From assembly GCF_016649425.1 (NCBI RefSeq), contig NZ_JADRCR010000002.1:692575-756574 (forward strand): 64,000 nucleotides of DNA, written 5' to 3'. Source of the DNA: Limnobaculum allomyrinae (lineage in GTDB: Bacteria > Pseudomonadota > Gammaproteobacteria > Enterobacterales > Enterobacteriaceae). Each line of letters starts with the position of its first letter. Position 1 is the stretch's first letter. The position numbers and the translations under genes are program-made. Below, piece by piece: positions 1 to 9,559 of this stretch. The notes under the pieces are model-generated. The model had not been told where the DNA came from. It did no database searches and saw only the letters and a program-made list of their open reading frames with translations.

Positions 1-387
1 GGCACGCTCTTTATAAAAAGTCGGAATCACGGTAACGATAGACACCAGCATCGAACCAATACCCAGCCCGATAACCAGATAGAAGCCAAGAAACAGCATC
101 ACGGTAAATGCCATACTGGTGCCGACCAAACCAATCGCCATACAGCTGGCACCAATAAACATCATAAAGCGTAAGCCTTTCTTATCGGTGAAGTAACCGG
201 TTAGCAGGCTGGCAATAAGAAAACCGTATTGAAAAGTAGAAATCAGGGTACCTATTTGTGACATGGTTAAACCAATGTCATGATGGACCTGTTCCAGAAT
301 GATGCCCTTGGTGTTTTGGATACCACCCAGTAGAAACATAGTGGTAAACAACAAAAAGAACACTTTCCATTTTTGTGCATTAGTCAT
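1..387 (-). CDS. MFS transporter, N-terminal part only (runs off the window)
   Basis: The reading frame starts at ATG 387 and is still open at base 1, so only the first 129 codons are visible. The start is supported by an AGGGAGAA ribosome site just upstream. The protein begins MTNAQKWKVFFLLFTTMF and shows alternating hydrophobic segments, with the short charged loop GYFTDKKGLR between TM2 and TM3 that is the signature loop of the major facilitator superfamily. It lies 32 nt downstream of the unknown gene at 420-1691 and on the same strand, so it is probably the third gene of the ROK-repressor operon. A role as the sugar or glycoside importer of that operon is inferred from context; the substrate cannot be read from the sequence. 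Confidence 0.8.
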   Translation of the reverse strand, partial: MTNAQKWKVFFLLFTTMFLLGGIQNTKGIILEQVHHDIGLTMSQIGTLISTFQYGFLIASLLTGYFTDKKGLRFMMFIGASCMAIGLVGTSMAFTVMLFLGFYLVIGLGIGSMLVSIVTVIPTFYKERA

Positions 388-419
388 GTTTTGTTCTCCC
401 TGATGTCAGGATGAAAGTG

Positions 420-1691
420 TTAGCGTTTAGCGGATTGTTGACCGATAGCGGTAAACAGGTCGTCGGTTGCCCATCCATAGCAGTAATACAGCAGGTCATC
501 ACAGGCGCTGTTTTTAGCGGCCTTCACTGCTTCTGACAGGCTATCGGCATCGATATTCCACATTTGAATACCGCTGAAAATCCAGGTGCCGGGCTGTGAG
601 CGCTCACGAACAATATCGTTTTGCTGCTTAACGAAAGCGATAGGAAATCCATGTTGTTTAAACTGCTGGTAGCTCAGGTCATAAGGCAAATTGAATAACC
701 GCAGGAAGGCGGAGAAAGCCGTTTCCTGTTTCTCTGGCGTATTAGCCAGAAAATTAATCAGCCCCTGCACATCAGCCCCGCCACCCAGCTTGTGGTAAGG
801 GAAATGTTTTAATGCCGGAGAGAGTTTGGTGAGCTGGGTATAATCCTGTCCCAGGATCCATGAATAAGCCGGTGGCCACAGGTCAAGCCATAGCTTCAAC
901 GAACCATCATGTTGATTAACGTCATGCAGCAGATTTTTAACAAAATTGCTGATGCTCTGCTGACGGAATTGTTGCCATTGTTTCAACACCGGGTCATTAA
1001 GCAGGTAATCGACAACTACATCATATTCATGCTGTTTGAGCAAAATAACTAATTGATTAATGGTGAATATTAGATTGCTGATATCAATATTCTGCTGTTG
1101 CATCTTTTTTTGGCAGTGCGGGCAGAAGCAGGTTAACAAACCACGTGGGTTAACGGTTTTACCTGCCCAGTCAGGGAAGCGAATACGGTCAATCAGATAG
1201 GTATCATAACCGTATGTTTTTTGCAGACTGTGGAAGGTTTTTTTCCACAGTTCAATCACATCCGGGGCATTGGGACACAGCCAGTGCTCAACCGGATCGC
1301 CCTGAAAATCAATCACCTGGTTATTTGCCAGATCGCCGGCAAAATCACCGTTAAGAATATTGACCCAGGGGATGACTTTCATCGTGCTACCATCCGTTTC
1401 CTGCTTGATGATAGCTAATGGATCCTGACCCGCCAGAATAGTGGGGTCAACACGCTGATACAGCGCGCCCTGTTGATAATCGTTCAGTCTGGCGTGTAGG
1501 GTTCCGGTTCCCATGACGACCTGATGAACCGGATTATGGGGAAGATGACCTACCGGATAGGGGTTACGTTCAAATATGGTATTAACTTCCACAAACAGAT
1601 GGTCAACATCACCCATCTTTGCCAACCGGCTAACAATGTTATCCACGCCTTCATCAAGAATATCGTGAGGGTGGAGATGAATACCTGACAT
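420..1691 (-). CDS. Unrecognised 423-aa cytosolic protein, possibly glycoside-hydrolase-like
   Basis: I do not recognise the family. The start ATG at 1691 has GAGG eight bases upstream. There is no signal peptide and no membrane segment, so the protein is probably cytosolic. Visible features are an N-terminal stretch with His and Asp (SGIHLHPHDILDEGVDN), a motif rich in acidic and aromatic residues (HLFVEVNTIFERNPYP), the strand-like YLIDRIRFPDW, and a CxCxxC cluster (TCFCPHCQKK) near residue 190 that could bind a metal. The many aromatic/acidic strand ends resemble TIM-barrel carbohydrate-active enzymes, but this is an impression, not an assignment. It sits between a ROK repressor (39 nt upstream) and an MFS carrier (32 nt downstream), a context that suggests use of a sugar or glycoside. 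Confidence 0.75.
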   Translation of the reverse strand: MSGIHLHPHDILDEGVDNIVSRLAKMGDVDHLFVEVNTIFERNPYPVGHLPHNPVHQVVMGTGTLHARLNDYQQGALYQRVDPTILAGQDPLAIIKQETDGSTMKVIPWVNILNGDFAGDLANNQVIDFQGDPVEHWLCPNAPDVIELWKKTFHSLQKTYGYDTYLIDRIRFPDWAGKTVNPRGLLTCFCPHCQKKMQQQNIDISNLIFTINQLVILLKQHEYDVVVDYLLNDPVLKQWQQFRQQSISNFVKNLLHDVNQHDGSLKLWLDLWPPAYSWILGQDYTQLTKLSPALKHFPYHKLGGGADVQGLINFLANTPEKQETAFSAFLRLFNLPYDLSYQQFKQHGFPIAFVKQQNDIVRERSQPGTWIFSGIQMWNIDADSLSEAVKAAKNSACDDLLYYCYGWATDDLFTAIGQQSAKR

Positions 1692-1730
1692 GGTGAAATC
1701 CTCGCTTGATAATCGTCTATTTAGTTGGCG

Positions 1731-2915
1731 CTAACTGAGCTGAGCGTCTGACATAAATTGAATCGAAGGATAAACCTGATTCAACGCCAGTACGGCAATA
1801 CCGTAGAGTGGAGCCTGAGTGCCCAGTTCGGATTGCTCTATCTGAATTAAGGTTTGTGAAAATGTATGTTGGTTAATATGCGCCTGTATATAAGGCAGGA
1901 ATTGTGGCGCCGATTGAGTTACGCCGCCGGTCAGAATAATTTTTTCCGGGTTGGCGATAGCAACAATATTCAAGATGCCAATGGCTAAATAGTCAGCCAG
2001 TTCTCGGAATAGCGATTCAGCTAGTGTGTCACCCTGTTGGGCCAGTTTAGCGATGGCTTCGGCACTCAACGCTTTTCCGCTGAGTTCCTGATAGCGTTGG
2101 CTGATGCCGGAGCCGGAAGCATGAACTTCAAAACAGCCTTTATTACGCCAGTTATGGGAGAGATGTTCCCGGCTAAACATCATATAGCCGATCTCACCGG
2201 CAGCGTTATTAGCACCGCGAATGATTTTGCCATCCATTAATAATGCTGCGCCTAACCCGGTACCGACGCCAATTAATGCAGCGCTATGGACTCTCTGACA
2301 TTTGCCGCGCCACATTTCGCCTATCAGGGCGGAGCGGATATCGTTTTCCAGCACCACCGGTACTTTAAACACGGCGGACACTTCATCAGCCAAAGGGATG
2401 TTTTCCCATTCCGGCAGGTTAGGTGAACCTTCCAGCACAATACCGTGATGATAATCAACGATGCCAGGCGTAGCGATACCAATGACTTTGAGTTTATCCG
2501 CGCTAACAGCATGCTGGTTGAGGAACTGTCGAATGGCATGATTAAAGTGCTGTAAAAATTCAACGCGTGTCGCAACCTTATAGGTTTCAGTCTGTGCGGT
2601 GGCCAGTAATTCAGCATTCAGGTTAAATAAGGAGAACGATATTTTAGTGCCACCCAGATCGATACCAACACCAACACCGTGGTTAGCATCAAAATTAACC
2701 ATTACGCCTTTACGTCCCAGACCGCCTTCAGTCATACCACTTTCATAGATGATCTTCTCATCCAGCAGTTCTGTCACAATTTCAGAAATAGTGGCTTTAG
2801 TGATACCCGAGACTTTAGCTATCTGGGCCCGGGAAAGGGGCGTATGTTCACGAATCACATTGAGAACTAAAGACTTATTCATCAGTCTCAGGGTATTTGG
2901 TACGTTAGGACTCAT
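1731..2915 (-). CDS. ROK-family transcriptional repressor (NagC/Mlc/XylR type)
   Basis: The N-terminus is a winged helix-turn-helix (LSRAQIAKVSGITKATISEI, about residues 30-50), followed by a ROK sugar-kinase-like domain with the phosphate loop GIDLGGTKI and the second glycine-rich stretch GVGTGLGAALLMDG. This is the layout of NagC, Mlc and XylR repressors. The usual ROK zinc site (CxCGxxGC) is reduced to a single Cys in KGCFEVHASGSG, so metal binding is doubtful. An upstream TTG at 2927 is in frame, but ATG 2915 is preferred because GGAG lies six bases before it. The gene heads a minus-strand set with the protein at 420-1691 and an MFS carrier, and a perfect inverted repeat lies just upstream, so it probably represses its own operon until a sugar binds. 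Confidence 0.9.
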   Translation of the reverse strand: MSPNVPNTLRLMNKSLVLNVIREHTPLSRAQIAKVSGITKATISEIVTELLDEKIIYESGMTEGGLGRKGVMVNFDANHGVGVGIDLGGTKISFSLFNLNAELLATAQTETYKVATRVEFLQHFNHAIRQFLNQHAVSADKLKVIGIATPGIVDYHHGIVLEGSPNLPEWENIPLADEVSAVFKVPVVLENDIRSALIGEMWRGKCQRVHSAALIGVGTGLGAALLMDGKIIRGANNAAGEIGYMMFSREHLSHNWRNKGCFEVHASGSGISQRYQELSGKALSAEAIAKLAQQGDTLAESLFRELADYLAIGILNIVAIANPEKIILTGGVTQSAPQFLPYIQAHINQHTFSQTLIQIEQSELGTQAPLYGIAVLALNQVYPSIQFMSDAQLS

Positions 2916-2925
2916 GTTATTCTCC

Positions 2926-2950
2926 AATTAGTTTTGAATCTAAACTAATT
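2926..2950. promoter_or_regulatory. Perfect inverted repeat, probable ROK operator
   Basis: Arms AATTAGTTT and AAACTAATT (9 bp each, perfect) flank a 7-bp spacer (TGAATCT), ending 11 bp upstream of the repressor start codon. The half site TTAGTTT/AAACTAA is the same type as the operators of ROK repressors such as XylR of Firmicutes (recalled, not searched). The position over the promoter/leader fits autorepression. Confidence 0.7.
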
Positions 2951-3081
2951 AAGTAAAAAAATAGGCTGAAATGTGTTTTTTTATAAAATAGACTCGAATA
3001 TCACACCTTGTAAAGCGTTTTATTGATCTATTGGTTTGCTTTGTGAACTTTTGTGGCGTGCAGCACATTTTTAATGAAGGA

Positions 3082-3112
3082 GTGAAGCTACGGCGTTAAT
3101 GTCGAGCTTCAC
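3082..3112 (-). terminator. Hairpin downstream of the mdfA-like gene
   Basis: Perfect 8-bp arms GTGAAGCT (3082-3089) and AGCTTCAC (3105-3112) lie 13 bp beyond the stop of the MFS gene. On the minus strand there is no immediate long T-run, so it may be a weak terminator or an mRNA-stabilising hairpin. Confidence 0.4.
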
Positions 3113-3124
3113 GTATTATGAGGT

Positions 3125-4375
3125 TTAGCTATTTTCGGGATTAGCTACGAGCATTTTTTCACGATCCTGAAGACGACTTAGTAGCTTAGCTAAGCACCAT
3201 ACCACCATAAAGCCGGCGATAAGCGCCAACAGATGAAAAGAGATTCTTCCCCCCAAGTTAAAATAGAGCCAGCGGGCAACTTCAATTGAGGCGGCACAGG
3301 TGCTGAGAACCACAATATTCAATGAAGCGGAAACCGTGCCCTTGGGAAGGTCGTTAGAGAATAACGTGAGGCGAAAAAGGGTTGGAAAGATAAGTCCGAT
3401 ACCAAATGCATAAAGGCTGGTGCCGAGAATAGACCATAGCCAAACATGCGGCATGAGTAAATTACCGGCGATAAGAGTAATAAGGCCGACCAACTGAAAA
3501 GGCACCGCGCGCCAGATAAACGTGGGTGAACCGGGGTCTTTGACAAATTTAGCCACAACAATATTGGCCAAAATAACTGCCCCAAATACCGGTACTTGCA
3601 TCCAGGCAAACTCTGATGGGGTGAGGCCACCGTCATCTATCAGGATCACCGGAGAGACCGCAACCCAGCTCATCATTGGGATATAACTTAATGAGATGGT
3701 TGTTACGCCGGTAAGAAAAATACGATTGCGAAACACGTTCCTGAAATCATTAACGACGGTACCAGCACTAAACGGCCGATCACTTTTTTTGATGGTCTCC
3801 GGCATACTGAACAGCAACCCCAGCCAGGCGATTAGTCCCATAACGGCAAGCATGCCAAACAACACTTTCCAGTGCGTGAATTGCATCAGGGCAGCCCCAA
3901 CCAGCGGACCGATAACCGGTGCAATCAATACAATAGAGGTGATGATTGCCATCAGTTTAATGGCTTTTATCTGACCAAACGCCTCCTGTACCGTCACATA
4001 ACCAACAGTGGCAATAAAGCAGATGCTGGTGCCCTGAATGAAACGCGCCAACAAATATTGCTCCATTGAGGTAGTGAACAGTGTAGCAAAACAGGCGAGG
4101 GTAAAAATAAGGGCTCCGGTTATCAACACCGGTCGACGGCCAATACGGTCGGATAACGGGCCTAATAACCACTGTAGCGCCATACCTCCGGCCATATACA
4201 GGCTGACCGATGCTGGAGCAAGGCTAACATTGGCGTTGAAATCCCGTACCACATGAATGATACCGGGTTGGATCATATCGGTGCTCAGGTAGGCGGTAAA
4301 ATCATACAGAATCAACGCCATGGGAAAGAATAGCGTGGTGCTGTGGCGAGCAAAAAAACGAAATAGTGACTGCAT
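3125..4375 (-). CDS. mdfA: MdfA-like multidrug/H+ antiporter (MFS, 12 TM)
   Basis: The protein aligns by eye along its length with E. coli MdfA: the TM1 stretch [16 protein letters not shown], the motif [12 protein letters not shown] between TM2 and TM3, [10 protein letters not shown] in TM5 and the late FGIGL and KGTVSAS segments. It would export lipophilic cations and other drugs in exchange for protons across the inner membrane. E. coli MdfA has Glu26 and Asp34 in TM1; here the first is Asp25 (conservative change) and the second is kept as Asp33. The longer frame opens at 4393, but that ATG is part of the AAGGAG ribosome site for ATG 4375, so 4375 is the better start (417 aa). The gene stands alone, between two minus-strand units. 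Confidence 0.85.
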   Translation of the reverse strand: MQSLFRFFARHSTTLFFPMALILYDFTAYLSTDMIQPGIIHVVRDFNANVSLAPASVSLYMAGGMALQWLLGPLSDRIGRRPVLITGALIFTLACFATLFTTSMEQYLLARFIQGTSICFIATVGYVTVQEAFGQIKAIKLMAIITSIVLIAPVIGPLVGAALMQFTHWKVLFGMLAVMGLIAWLGLLFSMPETIKKSDRPFSAGTVVNDFRNVFRNRIFLTGVTTISLSYIPMMSWVAVSPVILIDDGGLTPSEFAWMQVPVFGAVILANIVVAKFVKDPGSPTFIWRAVPFQLVGLITLIAGNLLMPHVWLWSILGTSLYAFGIGLIFPTLFRLTLFSNDLPKGTVSASLNIVVLSTCAASIEVARWLYFNLGGRISFHLLALIAGFMVVWCLAKLLSRLQDREKMLVANPENS

Positions 4376-4549
4376 AAAATAGGGCTCCTTCACTTCCGAA
4401 CCAGCTGTTCTTATCTATGATTTTCCGGATACGGGGGCGTTACTTTAATGTTCTGGTTTTTATTGCGCTTATCACTGATTGCTATTTTGGATTGATACGG
4501 ATAAATCTGTCGGGCAATTGTCCTTAGCCAGTTTTAATTAACATGATGG

Positions 4550-5647
4550 TTAAGGGAAAGGCTTTAGCCTCTCAATATATCGACCAACGATAAGCCCCAG
4601 CAGCATGACAGCACAGGCAATCACCCATGTAGCAGCCAGTAGCAGAAAGGAATTTCGATAAATATAGGGCTGCACAATACCATAAATAAACAACAGTAAT
4701 GGAAAGTGCAGAATGTAGATGGTGTATGAACTTCTTGCTAACCGATAGCCTGGCAGACGAATACGTATGCGTTGAAAACTCATCAGGTAAAACAGTAATC
4801 CAAAACCGATACCACACAACGTGCCGTATAATGCCAGCAGCAGTTTGGGTTTATCTACCTCCGCCGGTAGCATCAATAGTCCTATTGCAGCCAACAGAAG
4901 CAACACGATAGTGACGCTGGAAAAGAGCGTTATTAAAACGCCGGCTTTAAGCTGACGTTGATGGTTATGCAACAGTGCGGCAATAGCGCCACCACACCAA
5001 ATCAAGCTATACAGCAGAAAAGCATAATTAAGCAGACTTAATACCAATAGTAACAATACAGCGATAAAGATCGCTATTTTGTTGCGTGGCCACAGTAGCA
5101 GGCCAAATAGAACATAAAACCAAACCTCGAACGGCAACGACCAGAAGGAGAAGTTACTGGCGGGTGTTTCAGTTAAAAATCCGTTCACAAACAGCAGAAC
5201 GCCGGTGAAGCTTTTAACATCCAACACCATTTTGGCCTGACTCATGGTATCGCTGATAACCGCCAGTTCACGACTACCGGAGGCAAAAAACCAGGGTGAG
5301 ATCAGATAAATGAATAACAGCGCTGCGCAACCAAAATAGAAAGGGGGAACAATGCGGTTTAAGCGGGAAAAAGCATAGCGTTTAACGCTGAACTGGTGAT
5401 TTTGCTGAATGTTATAACAGGCAGATTTACAGATCAAAAAGCCGCTCAGGGCAAACAGTGCCATCACCCAGGCGTGAGCAAACAGATAAACCGGCAACAT
5501 AACGGCAGGCCAGACCGGATAGAGAAACAGTAAATAGGCATGGCAGAACAGCACCATGGCGGTACTGAAACCGCGTAGCATATCAAGCTGGTGAGAGACC
5601 GCTTGCTCAATAGGCGTAAACCGCTGAAACAGCCTGATTAATGTCAT
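4550..5647 (-). CDS. Acyltransferase-3 family membrane protein (OafA/YrhL type)
   Basis: This 365-aa integral membrane protein starts with the typical acyltransferase-3 head: LDMLRGFSTAMVLFCHAYL in TM1, with the conserved Arg and His, then LFALSGFLICKSA and a basic loop YAFSRLNRIVPPFYFG. Roughly ten hydrophobic segments follow. Family members move acyl groups (often acetyl) to sugars of O-antigen, glucans or other cell-surface molecules. Its ATG overlaps the stop of the upstream penicillin-acylase homologue (ATGA, 4 nt), so the two are translationally coupled. A GAGG site lies within the end of the upstream gene. Coupling to a hydrolase of amide bonds suggests the two act on one substrate class, but the substrate cannot be read. 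Confidence 0.85.
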   Translation of the reverse strand: MTLIRLFQRFTPIEQAVSHQLDMLRGFSTAMVLFCHAYLLFLYPVWPAVMLPVYLFAHAWVMALFALSGFLICKSACYNIQQNHQFSVKRYAFSRLNRIVPPFYFGCAALLFIYLISPWFFASGSRELAVISDTMSQAKMVLDVKSFTGVLLFVNGFLTETPASNFSFWSLPFEVWFYVLFGLLLWPRNKIAIFIAVLLLLVLSLLNYAFLLYSLIWCGGAIAALLHNHQRQLKAGVLITLFSSVTIVLLLLAAIGLLMLPAEVDKPKLLLALYGTLCGIGFGLLFYLMSFQRIRIRLPGYRLARSSYTIYILHFPLLLFIYGIVQPYIYRNSFLLLAATWVIACAVMLLGLIVGRYIERLKPFP

Positions 5648-8190
5648 GGTGCCTCAAATGCCGATAATGATGTTTGTCCCGGTATAAAATTGAGTACATC
5701 GGCACTGTACAGTCGCTGTTGACCTTCCTGACTGAAAGGTAAGTTTTGATACTCCCCTGTTAACCAGTCATCAATATTATCAGCATAGTGTGGGCTGGCC
5801 GGATTCGCTGACTGGCCGGCATTGTTCATTACCCAAACCGGATCGGATTGGCTGAAATCTACAATTAAGCGCATGGCTGGGATCAGCAACGTATTGAAGT
5901 CTTGCCCCATGGTGTAACTGGCAATATTGATCGTGTTGATATTACCGCCAGCAGGATAAGGCCCCCGGTTCAGATAGCCGTCGAGGCGACCAATCATTTT
6001 TTGTTGCTCTTCCGGTAAATATGCCGCTATTTGTGATGAAAGGCTGTTCCATTTATAACGGTGCAACTGCCCCCATTGCCAGCGGGAATAGTCACTGCCA
6101 AGTTGCTGTTCTCCGTTTTGTATAGCGGCTGCCAATGCATAAGCCACAATCGCCGCTTTACCGCTGCGAGCCGGATCTGCTTTTTGCCAGAACGGACTGG
6201 CGTTGGTTTTAGTGTCATCCTGCCATAACAAGTGGTCAGCCTGAGCCGAGTAGGATTTTGAACTTTCAACAAAAGCATGCCAGGCCTGTGGATGGTTAGT
6301 AAACGCATCGGCAAACAGTTGGTGGCTAAACGCTGATAAAAACAGATTATACAGTGCCGCTGTCGGACTATCTGCATGTAGCTGGCCGTCGAAATCCATC
6401 AGTCGGGACTGGGCCAATCTCGCCTGTTGCTGTTCTGGCTCTGGCAGGCGGGCGATAGCGATACTGAGTGCCGGCTCGCTCAGATAAGTCTGAAGTTTGG
6501 CTACCATGGGATCCAACTGGTCGTACTGCATTTGCTTCATGGTAGTGAGGCTATGTTGGTCGGTAACATTCAACATGGTCGATATGCGTTCGAAGCGTTC
6601 CGGATGGGCCCAGGTTTGTGAAAAATTAACCGGATAACCTTTTTCTACAATGCGGTTATTGGCGCTGGCCAGCCAGCCTTGTTTATTTTTTAATGCCGAC
6701 GGATAACTTTTGGTAGGAACGCTTCCCTGCCAGTCATATTTCCCATCCCAGCCCGGTGAAGGGAACAAGCCCAGACCATTTTTGCGTAATGGGTAACTGC
6801 CGGTTAACTGCCAGCCAATTTGCTGTTTATCCGCCAGCAGCATATTTACTGAGATAACTTTAATCTGATTGGCTAATCTCATTGCCTCGGGCACTTGCCG
6901 TTGGTAGGGAATCGCCATTAGCGCATTAATACTGTTATCGTCATTTGTTGGTGAAAGGGTGCTCAGGGCGATGCCGTAACGGGATTCCACTTCCAGCGGT
7001 TGTAGCAGATAGCTACGGCTTTTTAGTGATTCATTAAGCAAAATGCCGTGCTGAGTCTCATACATATTTTCGCTAACGTCTGGCAGCCCTTTTACATGGA
7101 AGACTTCCCGGGTTTGCTTTGCCGGCAGCCATTTTCCTTTATACAGATATTCAAACCCTTTGTCGGTAGGGCGCATCTGTTCCAGAAACAGATCCTGATT
7201 ATCTGCCATTACCATAGTATAGCCCCAGGCCAGATGCGGTGTGGCTCCCAGTACGATGGCCGGAATTCCCGGAATGGCAGCTCCTGCCATTTGCCACTCG
7301 GGGGTTTCAATTTGGATCATGCTCCACAGCGAAGGTAAACCAATGGGTAGATGGGTATCATTTGCCAGCAGAGTCCCACCGTTTTGCGTCAGATCGGCTG
7401 TTATTGCCCAGTTATTGGAGGCCATAATATCGTGGAGATGAATACTCTCCAGCGATCGGCTAACCAGCTTTAACTGGTCGGCTTCCTGTTGTAATGGTTG
7501 CAGGTTAAGCCCCTGCAGTTTTTTTGCTTCAGCGTGGGGAATGGGTTCATCCGGATAAACCGGAAATAGCCAGGGGAGTCGCTCGGTGCCCAGCTGTTGG
7601 GCAATAATCAGGCTATCAATCTCTTCATGCAGGTTGCCTGCCAGACCAAAGTTAGCCAGCGATAAAATCAGAATGGCGTCTGTGGCTTGCCATGCAGGAA
7701 CCGGATAGTCCGCAGCGGCTAAATCCATCGGTAGATTATCCTGATGGGTATCCAGCCACAGGTTTACTCCCTGAGCATAGGCTTGCAGATAGCGGCGATT
7801 TTGGGCATTAGTTTGCTGATAAAGCTTATCCGCGGCCTGGCGAAAGCGCATTTTGCGCATAAAGCTATCAATGCTCAGGGCGCTTTCTCCCAAATATTCG
7901 GATAATCGACCTTCAGCAGTCAGACGCATTAACACCATATGATTAATGCGTTCAGAAGCATGGATATAGCCCCAAACCAGATACACATCATCCAGATTCT
8001 GGCCTTTAATCAGTGGAACACCCATCTTGTTATAGCGTACGCTGACCGGTTGATGTAATCCTGCCAGCGTGATTTGACCTTCTTTGCGGGGTAGGGTATC
8101 GGAATAATAGAGATTGATCAGGCTGTGGCAGCCGGTTAACAGCAATGAGCTGATAAGCAGGCAATAGCGTAACGTTCCTTGTAATCTCAT
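5644..8190 (-). CDS. Penicillin-acylase family Ntn-hydrolase, predicted lipoprotein
   Basis: 848 aa. The N-terminus MRLQGTLRYCLLISSLLLTGC is a lipoprotein signal with lipobox LLTGC, so Cys21 is the predicted lipidation site. The rest is a penicillin-amidase/acyl-homoserine-lactone-acylase fold: an alpha-chain region (VYLVWGYIHASERINHM, about 69-85), a linker, and the nucleophile motif MASNNWAI with Ser258 as the expected N-terminal residue of the beta chain after self-cleavage, followed by LLANDTHL and GIPAIVLGATPHLAWGYT. Such enzymes cut amide-linked acyl groups (beta-lactams, acyl-homoserine lactones, other N-acyl compounds). Most are soluble [11 protein letters not shown] proteins; a lipid-anchored form is less usual. 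The gene leads a two-gene operon with the acyltransferase-3 gene. Confidence 0.9.
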   Translation of the reverse strand: MRLQGTLRYCLLISSLLLTGCHSLINLYYSDTLPRKEGQITLAGLHQPVSVRYNKMGVPLIKGQNLDDVYLVWGYIHASERINHMVLMRLTAEGRLSEYLGESALSIDSFMRKMRFRQAADKLYQQTNAQNRRYLQAYAQGVNLWLDTHQDNLPMDLAAADYPVPAWQATDAILILSLANFGLAGNLHEEIDSLIIAQQLGTERLPWLFPVYPDEPIPHAEAKKLQGLNLQPLQQEADQLKLVSRSLESIHLHDIMASNNWAITADLTQNGGTLLANDTHLPIGLPSLWSMIQIETPEWQMAGAAIPGIPAIVLGATPHLAWGYTMVMADNQDLFLEQMRPTDKGFEYLYKGKWLPAKQTREVFHVKGLPDVSENMYETQHGILLNESLKSRSYLLQPLEVESRYGIALSTLSPTNDDNSINALMAIPYQRQVPEAMRLANQIKVISVNMLLADKQQIGWQLTGSYPLRKNGLGLFPSPGWDGKYDWQGSVPTKSYPSALKNKQGWLASANNRIVEKGYPVNFSQTWAHPERFERISTMLNVTDQHSLTTMKQMQYDQLDPMVAKLQTYLSEPALSIAIARLPEPEQQQARLAQSRLMDFDGQLHADSPTAALYNLFLSAFSHQLFADAFTNHPQAWHAFVESSKSYSAQADHLLWQDDTKTNASPFWQKADPARSGKAAIVAYALAAAIQNGEQQLGSDYSRWQWGQLHRYKWNSLSSQIAAYLPEEQQKMIGRLDGYLNRGPYPAGGNINTINIASYTMGQDFNTLLIPAMRLIVDFSQSDPVWVMNNAGQSANPASPHYADNIDDWLTGEYQNLPFSQEGQQRLYSADVLNFIPGQTSLSAFEAP

Positions 8191-8384
8191 CTCTGTACCC
8201 CGTAAAATTTAAAACTCTTTTGCGATTATATCCGTTAGTGTTAATAAACCCAGCGATTCATGACTGTTTTATCACCAGTTGATTCAAGGGGGTGCCGCCC
8301 GTCAGGCATATTCCTGTTTGTTCACGGAGGATAATGCCTTACCATAGTCGCCATTCTTTTTCTGTTTGGTCATATGGATATTTG

Positions 8385-9494
8385 ATGCGTTATTTGGCTG
8401 CTCTTTTACCTTTAGTTCTGTTGCTTTCTGCCTGTAGCAGTAAGCCTAAATCTACTTCTCCTGTTATTGCGCCTGTCCCCGGAACAACACAGCTTCCCTC
8501 TGTATATACGGTAAGGGGCGGTTTTCAGCTTGAAGCCGAACATGCAAACCATTTGGCCGATGGCGATTTTGCCTATAATCCGGCGACATCTCGTTTTATT
8601 GACAAGATGGTGCAGGTACACGGTTTCGATCGTCAACAGTTACAAAGCGTATTAGGTCAGACCAAACGGCTGGATTACGTTATCAAATTGATGGACAAAC
8701 AGGCGCCGTCTACCACAGTGAGCACCGGTAAACCATCAGGGCCAAACGGTTCATGGATTCGCTATCGCAGTAAGTTCATCACGCCGGACAACGTACAAAA
8801 CGGCGTTGTTTTCTGGAATCAATATGAAGGTGCACTGCAACGCGCATGGCAACAATATGGTGTTCCTCCGGAAATTATCGTAGGTATTATCGGGGTAGAG
8901 ACCCGCTGGGGCCGCGTAATGGGCAAAACTCGCATCATTGATGCACTGGCGACGCTCTCTTTCGACTACCCACGCCGTTCTGAATATTTCACCGGTGAGC
9001 TGGAAACCTTCCTGCTGATGGCTCGTAAAGAAGGTAACGATCCACTCTCTTTACGCGGTTCTTATGCGGGAGCCATGGGATATGGTCAATTTATGCCATC
9101 TTCATTTAAAGATTATGCGGTCGATTTTAATGGCAACGGTCATGTCAACCTGTGGGATCCGGAAGATGCTATTGGCAGCGTAGCTCATTACTTCCAGGCG
9201 CACGGCTGGAAGAGAAATGCACCGATCGCCGTACCTGGCGTAGGAGAAGCGCCTTCACTGAAACACGGCTTTAACACCGTCTATCCGGTTTCTACGTTGG
9301 CCGCCGCCGGGCTAAGACCACAAAGCTCCCTTGGCGGCTATCAGGAAGCCAGCCTGCTACGCTTTGATATGGGCACCAACTATGAATACTGGTACGGTTT
9401 ACCTAACTTCTACACTATCACTCGCTATAACCACAGCACGCATTACGCGATGGCGGTATGGCAGTTAGGTGAAGCGGTTAAACGCGCCAGATAA
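8385..9494 (+). CDS. mltB: Membrane-bound lytic murein transglycosylase B
   Basis: The sequence matches E. coli MltB closely (WIRYRSKFITPDNVQNGVVF..., YAGAMGYGQFMPSS, the NGHVNLWDP metal loop, and the end HYAMAVWQLGEAV). The catalytic Glu is Glu172 in GIIGVETRWG. It cleaves the MurNAc-GlcNAc bond of peptidoglycan, forming 1,6-anhydro ends, and is anchored to the outer membrane. I chose ATG 8385 because MRYLAALLPLVLLLSAC is then a proper lipoprotein signal with Cys17. The open frame extends up to 8292, and ATG 8334 has a GGAGG only three bases away, so a longer start cannot be excluded. In E. coli mltB is next to pncC; here about 11 kb lies between them. Confidence 0.92.
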   Translation: MRYLAALLPLVLLLSACSSKPKSTSPVIAPVPGTTQLPSVYTVRGGFQLEAEHANHLADGDFAYNPATSRFIDKMVQVHGFDRQQLQSVLGQTKRLDYVIKLMDKQAPSTTVSTGKPSGPNGSWIRYRSKFITPDNVQNGVVFWNQYEGALQRAWQQYGVPPEIIVGIIGVETRWGRVMGKTRIIDALATLSFDYPRRSEYFTGELETFLLMARKEGNDPLSLRGSYAGAMGYGQFMPSSFKDYAVDFNGNGHVNLWDPEDAIGSVAHYFQAHGWKRNAPIAVPGVGEAPSLKHGFNTVYPVSTLAAAGLRPQSSLGGYQEASLLRFDMGTNYEYWYGLPNFYTITRYNHSTHYAMAVWQLGEAVKRAR

Positions 9495-9559
9495 TTGTTT
9501 ATTGTTGGCGGTAGGGGAGCGCGGTTGTGCTTCCCTGTGGCTAACAAACTAGCATTAGT

